Positions 11,411 to 22,600 of a DNA stretch of 64,000 bases are shown here, in pieces. The DNA lies in contig NC_081415.1 of the NCBI RefSeq assembly GCF_030272615.1, positions 366,243,667 through 366,307,666 of the forward strand. The letters are read 5' to 3'. A program made the translations under genes and the position numbers. Every line of letters starts with the position of its first letter. Within the stretch, counting starts at the first letter, position 1. The notes under the pieces were generated by a model. It did not search any database. It was not told where the DNA came from and saw nothing but the letters and a program-made list of their open reading frames with translations. Source of the DNA: Cryptomeria japonica (Eukaryota; Streptophyta; Pinopsida; Cupressales; Cupressaceae).

Positions 11411-11645
11411 TATGACCCCTTAAGACACCAAATTGTGTCGTTATGAGTCATATTGTGTCCTAATGGGTCATATTGTGTCATATGACCCCTTTAAGACATC
11501 ATGTATGACCCCTTAGGACACAATATGACCCCTTATGACACTATATTGGGTCGCTATGGGTCTTATGGTGTCCTAAGGGGTCATATTGTGTCCTACAACC
11601 CCTTAGGACACCATATGACCCATAATGACACAATTTGGTGTCTTA
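11411..11645. repeat. Array of about 20-bp units in mixed orientation
   Basis: About eleven copies of a unit near TATGACCCCTTAGGACACAA and its reverse complement TTGTGTCCTAAGGGGTCATA, in the order forward, reverse, reverse, forward, forward, forward, reverse, reverse, mixed, forward, reverse. The core CCTTAGG/CCTAAGG is itself nearly palindromic. It abuts the Copia-A LTR on the left and the pyrimidine tract on the right. No coding potential. Confidence 0.85.
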
Positions 11646-11901
11646 ATCTCTCTCTCTCTCTCTACCTCTCCCTCTCCCCTAATCTCTCTCTCCCCCTCCC
11701 CTGATCTCTCTGTCTCTGTCTCTGTCTCTTTGTCTCTCTGTCTCTGTCTCTGTCTCTGTCTCTGTCTCTGTCTCTCTCCGCTAATCTCTTTATCTCTCTC
11801 TCCCTTCTCCCTCTCTCTCTCCCTTCCCCCTCCTCCCTCTCTCTCTCCCCCCTAATCTCTCTCTCTCCCCCCCCACTCCCCCCTCTCCCTCTCCCTCTGC
11901 C
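11646..11901. repeat. Pyrimidine microsatellite (TC, TCTGTC, CCCTCT)
   Basis: About 255 bp of almost pure C/T on the plus strand: TC repeats, a run of TCTGTC units at about 11708-11775, and CCCTCT stretches. The matching open frames in both directions are low-complexity artefacts. Confidence 0.95.
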
Positions 11902-12938
11902 TAATATCATATACTAATTTATTTATAAATTAATATATTAAAATATTATATATTAATATATTAATAAACATTAGATTAATTATGTGCAAATTTAGTTAGT
12001 GAATTTACTTATTAAAATTGGATATCCGATATATCCAATTTTATTGGATATTCGATTTGTGTTGTAAAATTTTCAAATTTCAAATTTTGGCTCGGGAATG
12101 CTTTAGGATTTGGCTTGGAAGTGACAAGCCTAGAAAGTCAACTGAAAAAACGTGTTTTTCAGTACTCCTTGATTTTCTAGACTTTACACTGGTGGCTGAC
12201 AACTTTTTTTGTAGCCAAAATTGATAAAAAGAAAAGGGTTTTTTAAGGACGTTCTCAACTTTCCAACAATATAAGGCTTGTCTTATTTCGACTTTAATAA
12301 ATAATTATTTTTTATTTTCTAATTGAATTTTGACAATAGTCCTGATTGATAGACTGATTGAAAAACACTCATAACTTTCAAACGGTATAACATTTTTTGA
12401 ATCTGAAACATGCATCACATCCTATGCTTCGTCTACTATAGGGGAAAATTTTAAAAAATTAAATTTCATAAGATTTTGACCAAGTTAAGGTGGTCAGACG
12501 TAGGAGTTTCTGAATTTCTAAAAAGTTGTAGTAAAAAAATAATAAATAATTATTTACTTTATAGAAAATTATAAAAAAATATGTGTCACATCTGGACATG
12601 AGTCTAATAATTATATTATAAATATTATAAAAAAATATTATTATTTTATTATGATTAGGGTGGTCAGACATACGTCTACTTCTTATCTTTTTCCTAAAAT
12701 TTTAGTACCACTGCATTGAAATTTGAAATTTTCATCAAATAGGATTTTTTTTTCCAAAAAACAACTAGTAGCTTAGAAACTAAATTCAATTTTCTATAGA
12801 TTCTCTTCTTATGAATTTAAAAATTAATGTTCACAACTTATTCAAATTTTCATGTCAAGTTGCATAACTCTGGTTTTCTGAAATTTCATTGCCACTTAAG
12901 GGCTTGTTTTGGCACACCATGATCCTGCACATACCCAA
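11902..12938. other. AT-rich unassigned sequence
   Basis: No gene, LTR end or pol motif recognised. Seen: an AT palindrome-rich patch at 11905-11980, the inverted pair TTGGATATCCGATATATCCAA around 12018-12040, and two copies of a GGTGGTCAGAC motif, near 12489 and 12659. It lies between Copia-A and the broken integrase end of D, so it is either pre-insertion DNA or part of an unidentified element that truncated D. Confidence 0.5.
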
Positions 12939-13640
12939 GCCCATAAAGCTAGATTTAACTACACATGCCAATCCCAACCAACATCATTGACAACCTTTTT
13001 GAGTATCTTGATAATGGTTTTATTGGATGCCTTGGCTTGGCCATTACTCTGTGGATAATATGGGGTTGAGAAGTGATGTTGAATGTGAAGCTTCTCACAG
13101 AGTTCGTGGGCATCAATATTTTTAAATGGATGACATTTGTTAGTGACTATAGCAAGAGGGACTCCATATTTTCATATGATATAGTTCAAGATGAACTTGG
13201 AAATCTATGTGCTCATGATATAGGTCATGGGTATAGCCTCAATCCATCTTGTAAAGTATTATGTGTATGTTATGATAAACTTATGTCTATTTTTTGATGT
13301 CAAGTGGATCTTTCCAATGAGATCAAGCCCCCATTGAGAAAAGGGCCATGGAGATATGATAGGCTAAAGTTCTTGTGTTGGTGTGTGAATGTAATCTCCA
13401 TGCATCTGCCACTTGTAACACTTCTTATAAAAGTCATGGGCCTCTTTTTCCATTGTCAACCAATAATATCCAGCTCGGACCAACTTTTTAGCTAGGCTAA
13501 GACCATTGAAATGGCCCTGGCATATACCATCGTGAACTTCGTCTAAACTCGTTTGTGCTTCATTAGAATCTAGACACCTGAGGAGGTTTTGGTCAAAGGA
13601 TCAACAGTAGAGGGTATCACCGATGATAACATATTTGGTA
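12939..13640 (-). pseudogene. D integrase, truncated
   Basis: Minus-strand frame with stops. Seen: an HHCC-type zinc region (EVHDGICQGHFNGLSLAKKL ... EKEAHDFYKKCYKWQMHGD, with Trp where the last Cys is expected), PWPFSQWGLDLIGKI (first catalytic Asp kept), a second-Asp region now VTNKCHPFKN (Asp to Asn), and TPYYPQSNGQAKASNKTI, where the catalytic Glu is Lys. Both catalytic changes are G-to-A type. The frame stops matching after LALWA at 12939. The enzyme is dead by substitutions as well as by truncation. Confidence 0.85.
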
Positions 13641-14260
13641 GCTTGTCTAAGAAAGGCTCGATGTTGGCTGGTAGAAAGGTTTGGAGGTATTGTTTGGGAT
13701 TTTAGGTATTCATAGATTTCTTTGTACCACAGAGAGTTAGGACCAACAAGGACACACACTAGATCTAATGTTGGAATTTCAAAAGATGGGACCAACAACT
13801 GCTCTACCAAAAATTTACATTTGCCCATATTCTGAGGCATATCCAACATAGAGGCAATAGTCATCATATCATCTATTGATTTGTTCTGAAGGTGGGGGAC
13901 TTGATTAAATTGGATAACATTGAATTTTGTTTTGAAATGTTCTACCATGTGCTTATAAGGGAGAAGCTTTTCATCTTTTATTTCATAGTCATCATTTACT
14001 TGGCAGATGACTAACTGAGAATCTCCATAGACCTACAGATGTGTAATATGCCACTAAATTGCTATTCCGAGTCCAGTAACTAAAGCCTCATATTTTGTGA
14101 TATTATTGGTGCAATCAAAAGTTATTCAGTAGGATTTTGGAATAGCATCACCTAGAGGGGTTGCAAATAAAATACCTGCCACTGAGCCAAATCTGGTGTG
14201 GGATCCATCAAAATATAATTGTCATTTATTAGAAGATGTGACAACAAATACCGATTCATC
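13601..14260 (-). pseudogene. D second RNase H domain
   Basis: Located between the first RNase H and integrase. Seen: LYFDGSHTRFGSVAGILFA (first catalytic Asp), TKYEALVTGLGIAI (the Glu-Ala-Leu helix) and VYGDSQLVICQVNDDYEIKD (Asp-Ser block), followed by an open 115-codon piece (13948-13601) with the linker toward integrase (LSTSQHRAFLRQATKYVI). This corresponds to the extra RNase H of Tat-type elements. Several TAG/TAA stops interrupt 13950-14250. Confidence 0.8.
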
Positions 14261-14524
14261 TGAATAATCTGTCAACATTGGATGGTCATCTTGGATAGGT
14301 ACATCTACAAGTTGATCGGCTATAACATGTCCTTTTATTGCTTTTCTTTTAGTTTATTCAATATCAAACTCACTCATAATCATGACCTATTTTACTAATC
14401 GGCCTGTTGGAGTTGCTTTTCTAAGCAAATATTTCAATGGATCAATCTTGGCTACCAACAAGGTCTTATGATTTAGCATATAATTTCAGATCTTTTGAGC
14501 TGCAAATACGACTACCAAGAATGC

Positions 14525-15480
14525 TCACTCAATGGTAGAATAGTTTAACTCATAGCCCACTAATGTTTGACTAATATAATAAATAGCCCGCTCTTTGCCT
14601 TGTTCATCTTGTTGGGCCAAAAGAGCTCCTAATGTTGTATCTATTGCAGAGATGTACAAAATGAAGGGCTTTCCATCTATGGGAGGCATTAAAACAGATG
14701 GTGATAGAAGATAATCTTTTAAAGCTTGGAATTCTTGTTGACATTGATAGGTCCATTTAAAATTACCCCTTTGTGCAATAAATGTTGGAAGGGGTGGCAC
14801 TTATCTGCCTATTGAGCTATGAACCGCTAGATTGATTGTAACTTGCCCTAAAGGCTTCTTAGTTGATGAAGATTTTTAGGAGGAGACATATCCTTAATTA
14901 CTTTTACCTTTGCAGGATCCACTTCTATGCCTCTTTGAGAAACAATATATCCTAATAGTTTTTCGGTTGTTACCCCAAAGACACACTTCTTCGGGTTGAG
15001 TTTGAGCTTGTATTCCTCCATCTGATCAAATATTGGGCCTAGCTAAAATAGCCAAATGACTATCTCTAGTAACTGATTTGCACAACAAGTCATCCACATA
15101 GTCCTCCATTAATGTATGCATGTAGTCATGAAAAATTGTTGTCATGGCTCTTTGATATGTTGCTCCTACATTTTTTAGGCCAAATAGCATCACATTCCAG
15201 CAGTAGGTTCCCCAAGAACATGTAAAAGTAGTCTTGTGCTAGTCTTCAAGAGCTATTTGGATCTGATTGTACCCAAAAAAGCAATCCATCAATGACATCT
15301 CATATCCAGCAATCATGTCCACTATAATGCCTATATTTGGCAAAGGAAAATCATCTTTAGGGCATGCTTTGTTTAAGTCTCTAAAATTGATAAAAATACA
15401 AATGCCTCTAGTTTTTTTTCGAATGGCACTAAGTTGGAGATCCACTCTGCGTAATCAATTGGTCTAATAAATCCCACATC
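14525..15480 (-). pseudogene. D reverse transcriptase and first RNase H
   Basis: RT: 15445-15239 has ICIFINFRDLNKACPKDDFP, YEMSLMDCFFGYNQI and IALED. The active site YVDD is at 15089-15100, in EDYVDDLLCKS. The thumb and connector around 14820-15050 are full of stops. RNase H: 14800-14525 has TFIAQRGNFKWTYQCQQEF, PFILYISAIDTTLGALLAQ and QTLVGYELNYSTIE. In the RNase H entry the usual first catalytic Asp position reads Ile-Ser-Ala (YISAIDTTLG), so substitution is likely. Heavily decayed; no functional product. Confidence 0.87.
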
Positions 15481-15642
15481 TAGAAATTTCTTCAGTTTGA
15501 CTTTGACTAGTAGGGCCACTTGCAGATGCATTTTTCTTAGTTTTTGTTTAACAATCTTGGCACCCAGTTTCAGCGGCAGATGATAAAGGACTAGTTTTGG
15601 ATCGAGGTCGAGAATGTTTGTGTAAGACCATGCAAATTTGAT

Positions 15643-16978
15643 CTATTTCTCAAGGAAAAAGTTGACAAAATCTATTATTTCTTGTTCTGACAATGAAGCA
15701 GCAAAATTAATGACCTTAGGGTTGTCAAGTGTACCCAAATTTATCTCTTCGGTCATTTCCACAAGAAATGTTGATTTGTTCTTACCTGATGGGGTTATGC
15801 CCAATCTTCCACCTTTGGGCACCTCAGCCAGGTTTTCACCCACAGGTACTTCCTTTGTTTTAACTTTTCTGTGGTCATAGGGTGCCTTGCAGTTTTCACC
15901 CAGAGACCTATTCTTTTGATTTTTTTCTTTTTTTATTTTCTTTTTCAATTTTGTGACTGGAAGATGGAGTTAAATCCCCAAGATATGTTGTGGAATCTAA
16001 ATCAATAGCAAATCTAGCCTTGTGATCACCTTGTGGTATGTCTTCTCTAAGCTCAAGGAATTTCGCTATTGCCTCATTATTTTCAAAGCAGTCTAACTTA
16101 AATGGGCCTTGTTGGTCACATTGGATAAGTTGTGGGTATACAAGGGGCATGTCATCATCGGTTTTAGTAAAGGTTTGGATAGAGAAAGTTAAGATATAAA
16201 TGTCACTGGTATGACTATCTGAGCTACTTGTGTCAGATTCAGTGCTAGGATTCCAAAATGATTCTATCCAAGCTTTAGGGCATGTTCGGGGGGGAGGAGG
16301 AATTTCATGTTTGTCTTCCATAGGAAAATTGTCAAGGTCAATGAAGACATTATCAAGGGCATAGGAGCTGGAAGAATAAGAGTCCCACTCCCACTCATTA
16401 AAGTTAGTTTCAAGACGGGTGTCCTCAGATGTCATTTCATCATCGGAATCATGCCCTTTTTCACATGTAGTCACTTTGGTAGATGAGGTTCCAATTCACA
16501 ATGGTACAAAACCTAAACCCAAAGTTTTATGTCGCATCTCAAGGATGATAGGCTCTAATCTTCCTTTCTTGTCAAGTCCCAAACCACTGCATCCATCATA
16601 TCCCTTCTTCTATATTATGGTAAATCCTTTTCCATATTGTTCTACTAGCAATTTGATAGGTGGAGTGTCTGTTGTATCTGCTTCATCTTCATAGAGCCAT
16701 CCTGATACGTCATCATCTAAAGTTTATTTGTTTAGTTCACCCCACTTTATAAATAAGGTGGGAGGTTGATATTGGATGACTGTTTCAGATTCCTTTTGCA
16801 ACAAATGTGGTTTTCCATGTGATTTTGGTGACATAGGAAGCTTGCCAATAAGGAATGTTTGGGACATTGAATACTCTTTGTATCCTTGATCTTGTATTTT
16901 CATCTTACCTTTGATAGATTCTAACAATGTATTAGGATCCACATAATTAGGCGATGACGCCTCTCTATTTATTGGCAC
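15643..16978 (-). pseudogene. D linker frame between protease and RT
   Basis: Three pieces on the minus strand. 16978-16724 is basic. 16474-15908 (188 codons) is acidic, rich in Asp/Glu/Ser (GHDSDDEMTSEDTRLETN, TSSSDSHTSD) with a proline-rich patch (EIPPPPRTCP). 15948-15643 is Lys-rich, then SFLVEMTEEINLG-like, then LSEQEIIDFVNFFLEK, which leads into RT. A frameshift lies in a T-rich run near 15910-15945. No catalytic motif is visible. Element C has a related Ser/Asp-rich stretch in the same place (24959-25300), so it is a family feature and not random sequence. Function unknown. Confidence 0.7.
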
Positions 16979-17116
16979 TTGTTGTTGCAGAGTATCCTTC
17001 AGGTTACCATAAAATTAAAATGGATTAGGATTTCCAGGAATTGTTATCTCGGTTCCATTGTATGAATATTTCAAACATTGGTGATAGGTTGAAGGAACTA
17101 CTTTCATTGCATAAAT

Positions 17117-17374
17117 CTATGGATGACCTAGAATCATATTGTAGGGGAGATCTAGATCTAGCACTTGTAGCAAAGTGTTCTTTGTTACTGGACCTACTCT
17201 GATAGGCAAAATAATCACTCCTTTAGATGGGCGTTCAGCATCATCATAGGATTTTATTGTTATCTTCCTTGAAGGATCTATGTCATTTTTAGTGTAACTA
17301 AGGCCAATTATGACTCTCATACTGCATATATTCAAGTTTTCTCCACCATCTATCAAACTTGTCTGATTTTTCAA
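17117..17374 (-). pseudogene. D aspartic protease
   Basis: 85 codons with LIDGGENLNIC as the active-site region (Asp-Gly-Gly in place of Asp-Ser/Thr-Gly), ITIKSYDDAERPSKGVIILP and a C-terminal VLDLDLPYNMILGHPW block. Element C has the equivalent LIDGGASLNIC at 26318-26530, which supports the assignment. It is continuous in sense with the end of gag. Confidence 0.82.
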
Positions 17375-17475
17375 TTATGGACGAACACTTCAAGATGATG
17401 GGGATCATTATGATGGGTTTTATTGCAAGGTATATCTTTGTCTGAAAAGGAAACATGTTGGGAAGTCGCAAGGTG

Positions 17476-20400
17476 TCATATCCTAGCTTGAAATTGGTCA
17501 ACATCAATATCAGTAGGTACCATTGACTCAGTCAGGGATTTGTCTAAGACAACGCGATGTATGGGATACATTTTTAACAACTCAAGGATTGAAATTTGCG
17601 TAGGGGTTTTCCCCAAATGGTCAAGGAGATTATACTGCCTTGTTGAGGTTAGCTTAGGAGGACTAGAAGGTGATCCTTTTAAGATTATTTTGGACTGGTG
17701 AGTGGTCACTGCACATGAGGAATCTTGTTCTTTTATTCTTATGGTGGACACACACTCATCTGACACATGAAAGTAATTAATGACATTGTTGTGACTTGTG
17801 CTGGTATAATTCAAATTGCCTTTTTTATTTGAATTTGAAGAGGATGTTTTTGCCTTGTCATGATCAAGTAAGGGGGTCTTGAAAATTATATGATCAGCGT
17901 TAGAATTTCTAGTGGATGAATCTACCTCAATCACACCCTGTTCGAGCAAATCTTGAATAAGGTATTTCAGTTGAAAACATGACGTAGTTTTATGTCCCTT
18001 AGACTGGTGATATTCACAATATGCATTATCATTCCACCAATGTGGCTTTACTGGTGGCTCCTCTTTGATATCTGACACCTTAATGAAATTATCTTGAATC
18101 AATTGTTTCATAACTGATTCAATAGGCTCTGCCAATGGTGTAAATTGACAGGGAGGCCCGTCTCTTGATCTGAAAGGTCTACATTGCTAACCTTGTTGTT
18201 GGCCTTCTTGTTATTGATTTTGTAGTTGTTGGATAATGTTACTTGTTTGATTTTATGTTTGTTGAGTTTGTTGGAAATTTGGAGCATTCAAAGCACTTGG
18301 TACTCTTATAAAAAACTTAGGTTGACTAGTGCTTATGGTTATTGCATCAACTACACCAGCATTAGTGACATTCTTATTTTTGGACCAAAACTTATTCCTA
18401 TCACTCAAGTTGGTTGGATTGTTGTTGTCTTTGTTTACTTTAATAACTGCCTTAGCAATAAGAGCATCCTCAATGTCTATTCCTTTTTTAATGAGCTTTG
18501 CAATAGTACCAGGACCTTTCAATTTAAGCCCATACATCATTTCTGGTATCAAGTTTTGAAATAAATTGACTTGTTGTTCCTCTGAAATGTCAAGGGAACA
18601 TCGACTAACCAGGCCTCACCATCTTTATAAGAAAGTCATTAATGGTTCTCCTAGATTTTTCTTTGTGTTGCATAAATCTGACATGGTTATCTCATTGTCG
18701 ATGTTGAATGCAAAATGACAAATGAATTTCTCAGCCAATTCATTCCAAGATCTTATATTCCCCAACAAATGTGCATACCAATCCATAGCTTGTCATGTGA
18801 GACTGCGTAGGAAAATATGCGTCAAATATGTCTCATCATAAGTTACCTTAGTACACGTTGCATAAAAAGATCAAATATGGTCTTTTGGATTACCATTTCC
18901 CTTGTATTTTTAAAATTTGGTGCTTCAAAGTTCTTAGGAAAAGGAGGCATGTACAAACTCTTATCAAATGGATTAGGACATAAGTCTTGCTCTGTGTATA
19001 ACTTCTTTATATTTTTGGTTTGTCATGCCTCTATTTGTCATTGTATCTTTTCAATTTTTTGCACCAACACATCTTATTTTAAAGGCTTTTGAGTGTCATC
19101 ATTCATCCCTGGATGTCCTTGTTTTCGATATATAGTACTTCCAAATGGTTGTTGAAGTTTAGAAATCATTGTCTTTGGTGTCTCTAGCATATATTCATTT
19201 TGGTATTTCTCATGTTGTTGAGGCACTGCCATGTTTTGGTACTGAGTATTTTGTTGTACCCATTGAGATGGAATTGCCATCTGCATCTGTGGTCGATACT
19301 GCACTTTGGGTTGCTGAAATTGCATATGTGGTTGGTAATGCACATTTGGCTATTGTTGTTGTTGTTGGGGCATATAATAGCTTGCTTTCCCTTGTTGCGC
19401 ATACTGAGGTATACAGTTGTTGATATTGATGTTGTTGACTTTGAATTGGAGTTTGTTGCTTATGTGCCATTTATTATTGTCTTGATGTAAACCCCATTAA
19501 TTTCAAGAAGCTTTGCTTATGTGCTTTAGGTTGTTTCACTTTTACATGTGGAATGGAACTTGCATTTACTTGTTGTGAAGTTTGTCCAAATGATTGTTGT
19601 TTCCAATTTGTAGTTACTTGTAGTGGACCAGAAGGCACTATTGTTTTTTGTTGACTATAATATTGTCGCGGGGCATTACATGTTTGCATATTCGATGGTG
19701 CTTGTGCATTTTTAAATTGTTGCAATATTTGTTGCGGTTGTGTGCCACTATTTGTTCTTTTTTTACCATAATTGAAGGTCTTGTCGATAAACTTTGTGTC
19801 ATTTGTGAATGTGTATTTGTCGCATGTATTGAGCTTGAGTGCATATAAGAACTTTGTTGTATCATTGGATTAGTTTGGACATCAGTAATGTTTGGCATTC
19901 CGATTGTAAAATGCTCTTGCATTTGTGATTGTGATCCACTTTGGAGAACTTGTGATGTCTTTGGATACGTTGTGTTTGTCAATTATTTCACCATCACCAT
20001 TTGATCTTGTGGAAATGATGTAGTGTTGAACAATGGATTATTAATTATGTCAAAGGTTGATTTCAGTGGAACACTCACACCCAAGGATTTAGAGACAATT
20101 TTCTCAAGTGGCATGGTTAGTACTTCCTGTTGTACATTTGTCTCATCTAGATGAGGTTCAAAACTTAAAAGGTTACCAAATTCATGTTGCGTTTGTACAT
20201 TATTTTGATCATTTGAGGTTGTAGTAGCTTCAAGCATGCTTTATACTTGTCGAGAAATAATCTAGACACTTTACTGAAAAACTTGTTCATTTTCTTTTCC
20301 ATTTTTGGATTGGTAACAAACATTTTGACATCATCTGAATCATATGAATCTAACAAAGAATCCGATGGTCTATTTGGATCCATTTCTTGTTGAAGGTCTT

Positions 20401-20766
20401 GGTTTGACCCAAATCCTTGTATAAGATTTTGTTCCTCATATGACATTGGAGGTTGCATGTCATCTTGCTGCTTTAATTGATTAAAATTGAATGGTGCACT
20501 CCCTAATGGTGTTGGTGGAACACTTCCAAATCCTAGTTTCATTGGTGCAAATATGGGTTCATAATATGGAGGTGGTCCCAATTGTTTGTCTCATATTGTG
20601 GTGGTGCATTGCTTGATGAACCCACATTTGGATTGAGTGACTGAGTCTGATATTGTTGCATTTGCGTGTTTTGTGTATTATCCATTGGAAAGGGCATGGC
20701 TTGATACGTTGATTTGTGTGATTTCTTGGACTTAGACCTTGTTTCAACCAAAATGTCACTATGCAA
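17476..20766 (-). pseudogene. D gag
   Basis: A long, frameshifted minus-strand gag. N-terminal part (20766-19100): Gln/Asn/Pro-rich, low-complexity sequence (QPQMHYQPHMQFQQPKVQY-like), prone to open frames on both strands. Capsid-like part about 18560-19000, broken by stops. 18552-18253: MIPEMMYGLKLKGPGTIAKL, KKGIDIEDALIAKAVIKV. 18135-17476: HWWNDNAYCEYHQSKGHKTT with SCFQLKYLIQDLLEQG, the Cys/His block usual at this place in Tat-type gag, then a linker TQISILELLKMYPIHRVVLD that is also conserved in C. Known of the family: gag forms the particle. The start is taken near 20766 because the leader upstream has no further coding sense. Confidence 0.8.
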
Positions 20767-22600
20767 TGTATGTAACTAAGGAAACCTAGATGATTGACAA
20801 TGCAACTAAATGTTTTTTGGTCTTTTTGAATTTTGGGAATGACAATTAGATGTAACTAAATGCAACCTTAGCAAATGATAATGGAACTTAGGGGAAAAGT
20901 GTAGCCTATCTTTTTTGTTATTTTAAGAATTTTTTGGAAATGATATGCAATCTTAAGTAATGGTAATGCAACCTATGTTTTTTTTGTTTTTGAGGTTTGG
21001 ACAAACCTTTGAAATGTAGCCCTAAAGACGTGACCCTTGGGAAATTGAAATGAAGTCTAGACCTCAAAAGGACAAAGGACAAAATGACAATAGGACAAAT
21101 TGACAATGTCTCACCTATACTCTTAGATACTAAGAAAGGTTTGACAAAATGATATTGACAAGAGGACAAATGTTGGACAAGGTCAAGGCTTCCTAACAAT
21201 GACTTAGGGTTTAATCTAATTTTTTTATTTTTAAAGTTTGACAAACCTAATTTTGAAGAATATATGCAAGAAGGCAATGATTAATGACAAGGGCCTAGAG
21301 TATAAACCCAAGATATGATATGAAAATGACCTCAAGATGTGCTAAGACCTAGAGATATGTAATGGCCTAAGGATATGAAATGGACCAAAGTTATGATTAT
21401 GATGCAATGATATGATCTAGGGTTTATGATATGATTTGGACCAATGATATGATATGACCTAATGATGTAAGCTTAGGGATGTAAATACAAATGTATGATT
21501 TTGTTTAGTATGACCTCAGTGGAGACCTAATTTAGGTATTGACAAAGATTATGAAAAATGTAACCTAAGTGAGGACCTAGTTTGGATATGACAATGAAAT
21601 GAAGACTTAGGAAAACGATTTTAAACCTAAGTGCAAAATGAGGACACTACAAATGAAATGGACTAAAATGAAGAATAATGATTATGTCCTAAGACCTAAG
21701 TTTGGACTATGCAAAGTCTAACCCTAAGAGACATGTATTTTGAGACAAGAATTTTCAATGTTTTGACAAGCCATGTTTGAATGTTGGATGAATATTTGGA
21801 CAAGATTTTGGACCTCTGTTTGATCCTTGTTTTGAAATTGGTTTGGATAATGTTGGACTTTCTTGAAAATGACTTTTTGTGACACATGTTTTTTATTTAA
21901 CTTTTGGCAAACATAGAAGATAAAATGTTTGTTGGACTTTGACACAAAACAATCATTCACCTTCACAAAATTCCCTAAGGCTAGAAAGGACAATATATGT
22001 TGAATCCTCTTACCATGTAAAGCCCATACCACATTCAACCGGATAGTTAGAAGCTTGGTAGCACTGGCTCCCCTCCACGACACTCACTTCTAGGGGTATA
22101 CCAAGCTTTGAATTCAAGGGGAATCACTTCCCAAAGATTTATTGTCTCTAATTGAGGGTTACATGAAAAGTTTCTTCGGCATGCATGTATCACAATGCTT
22201 GAGTCAACAATTAGAGGGATTTTAGTCTCTAAACACAAGAGTTTTTAGTCAGGGCATCCATTCGGGTGGGCATAGATCGGGCAAATTTAATCATTGCTAT
22301 GTCATTCGAGCACCCGTTTCTTACAACTTTCATTGCAGACATGGTTATTTAGAGTGGTTTGGAAGAGCTTGGCCTTAGCCCATCACCACTTTGCGTCGTT
22401 CTCTCTCACCAATGCCTGTGTTAAGTGTCAGGCAAATCGGGAGGCACGCCCACTTCTAAGGGTAAAAACACACAAGAAAAATGAAAAAAAATATAGCATA
22501 CATGGTATTCATTAACCCTCAAAAAATGAAGTGTGCAACTATTCTAAAAATCACAAACACTTAGTTTTGATGATATTATTTGGCCCTGTCCTGCACCAAA
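20767..22600 (-). other. D 5' leader, no gene
   Basis: Non-coding. 21290-21720 is a degenerate tandem stretch of ATGATATGACCTAAGG-like words. 22040-22470 is more GC-rich and gene-like in composition, but no frame is supported on either strand. On the minus strand TTGGTGCAGGACAGGG near 22575-22600 could be a primer site, but the tRNA is not recognised and the LTR inner edge is therefore not fixed. Confidence 0.45.

Larger units (their letters stand above)
12939..22600 (-). mobile_element. D: Ty3/gypsy element with dual RNase H (Tat-like), truncated
   Basis: Minus-strand element. Order read leftward: gag (about 20766-17476), protease (17374-17117), an acidic linker frame (16978-15643), RT with a first RNase H (15480-14525), a second RNase H (about 14250-13601) and integrase (13640-12939). 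The second RNase H between RT-RNase H and integrase is the hallmark of the Tat group of plant gypsy elements (established knowledge). Homology ends in mid-integrase at about 12939, so the 3' end and 3' LTR are lost. The 5' leader lies to the right, and the LTR around 22600-24774 is probably its 5' LTR. Confidence 0.85.

Noticed and set aside
11625-11910. Ser/Leu-rich and Arg/Glu-rich open frames on both strands
   Set aside because: Translation of a pyrimidine microsatellite, open in several frames by composition.
19169-19490. Plus-strand frames of 72-96 codons, hydrophobic
   Set aside because: Shadows of the Gln/Asn-rich D gag on the minus strand, where homology to C supports coding.
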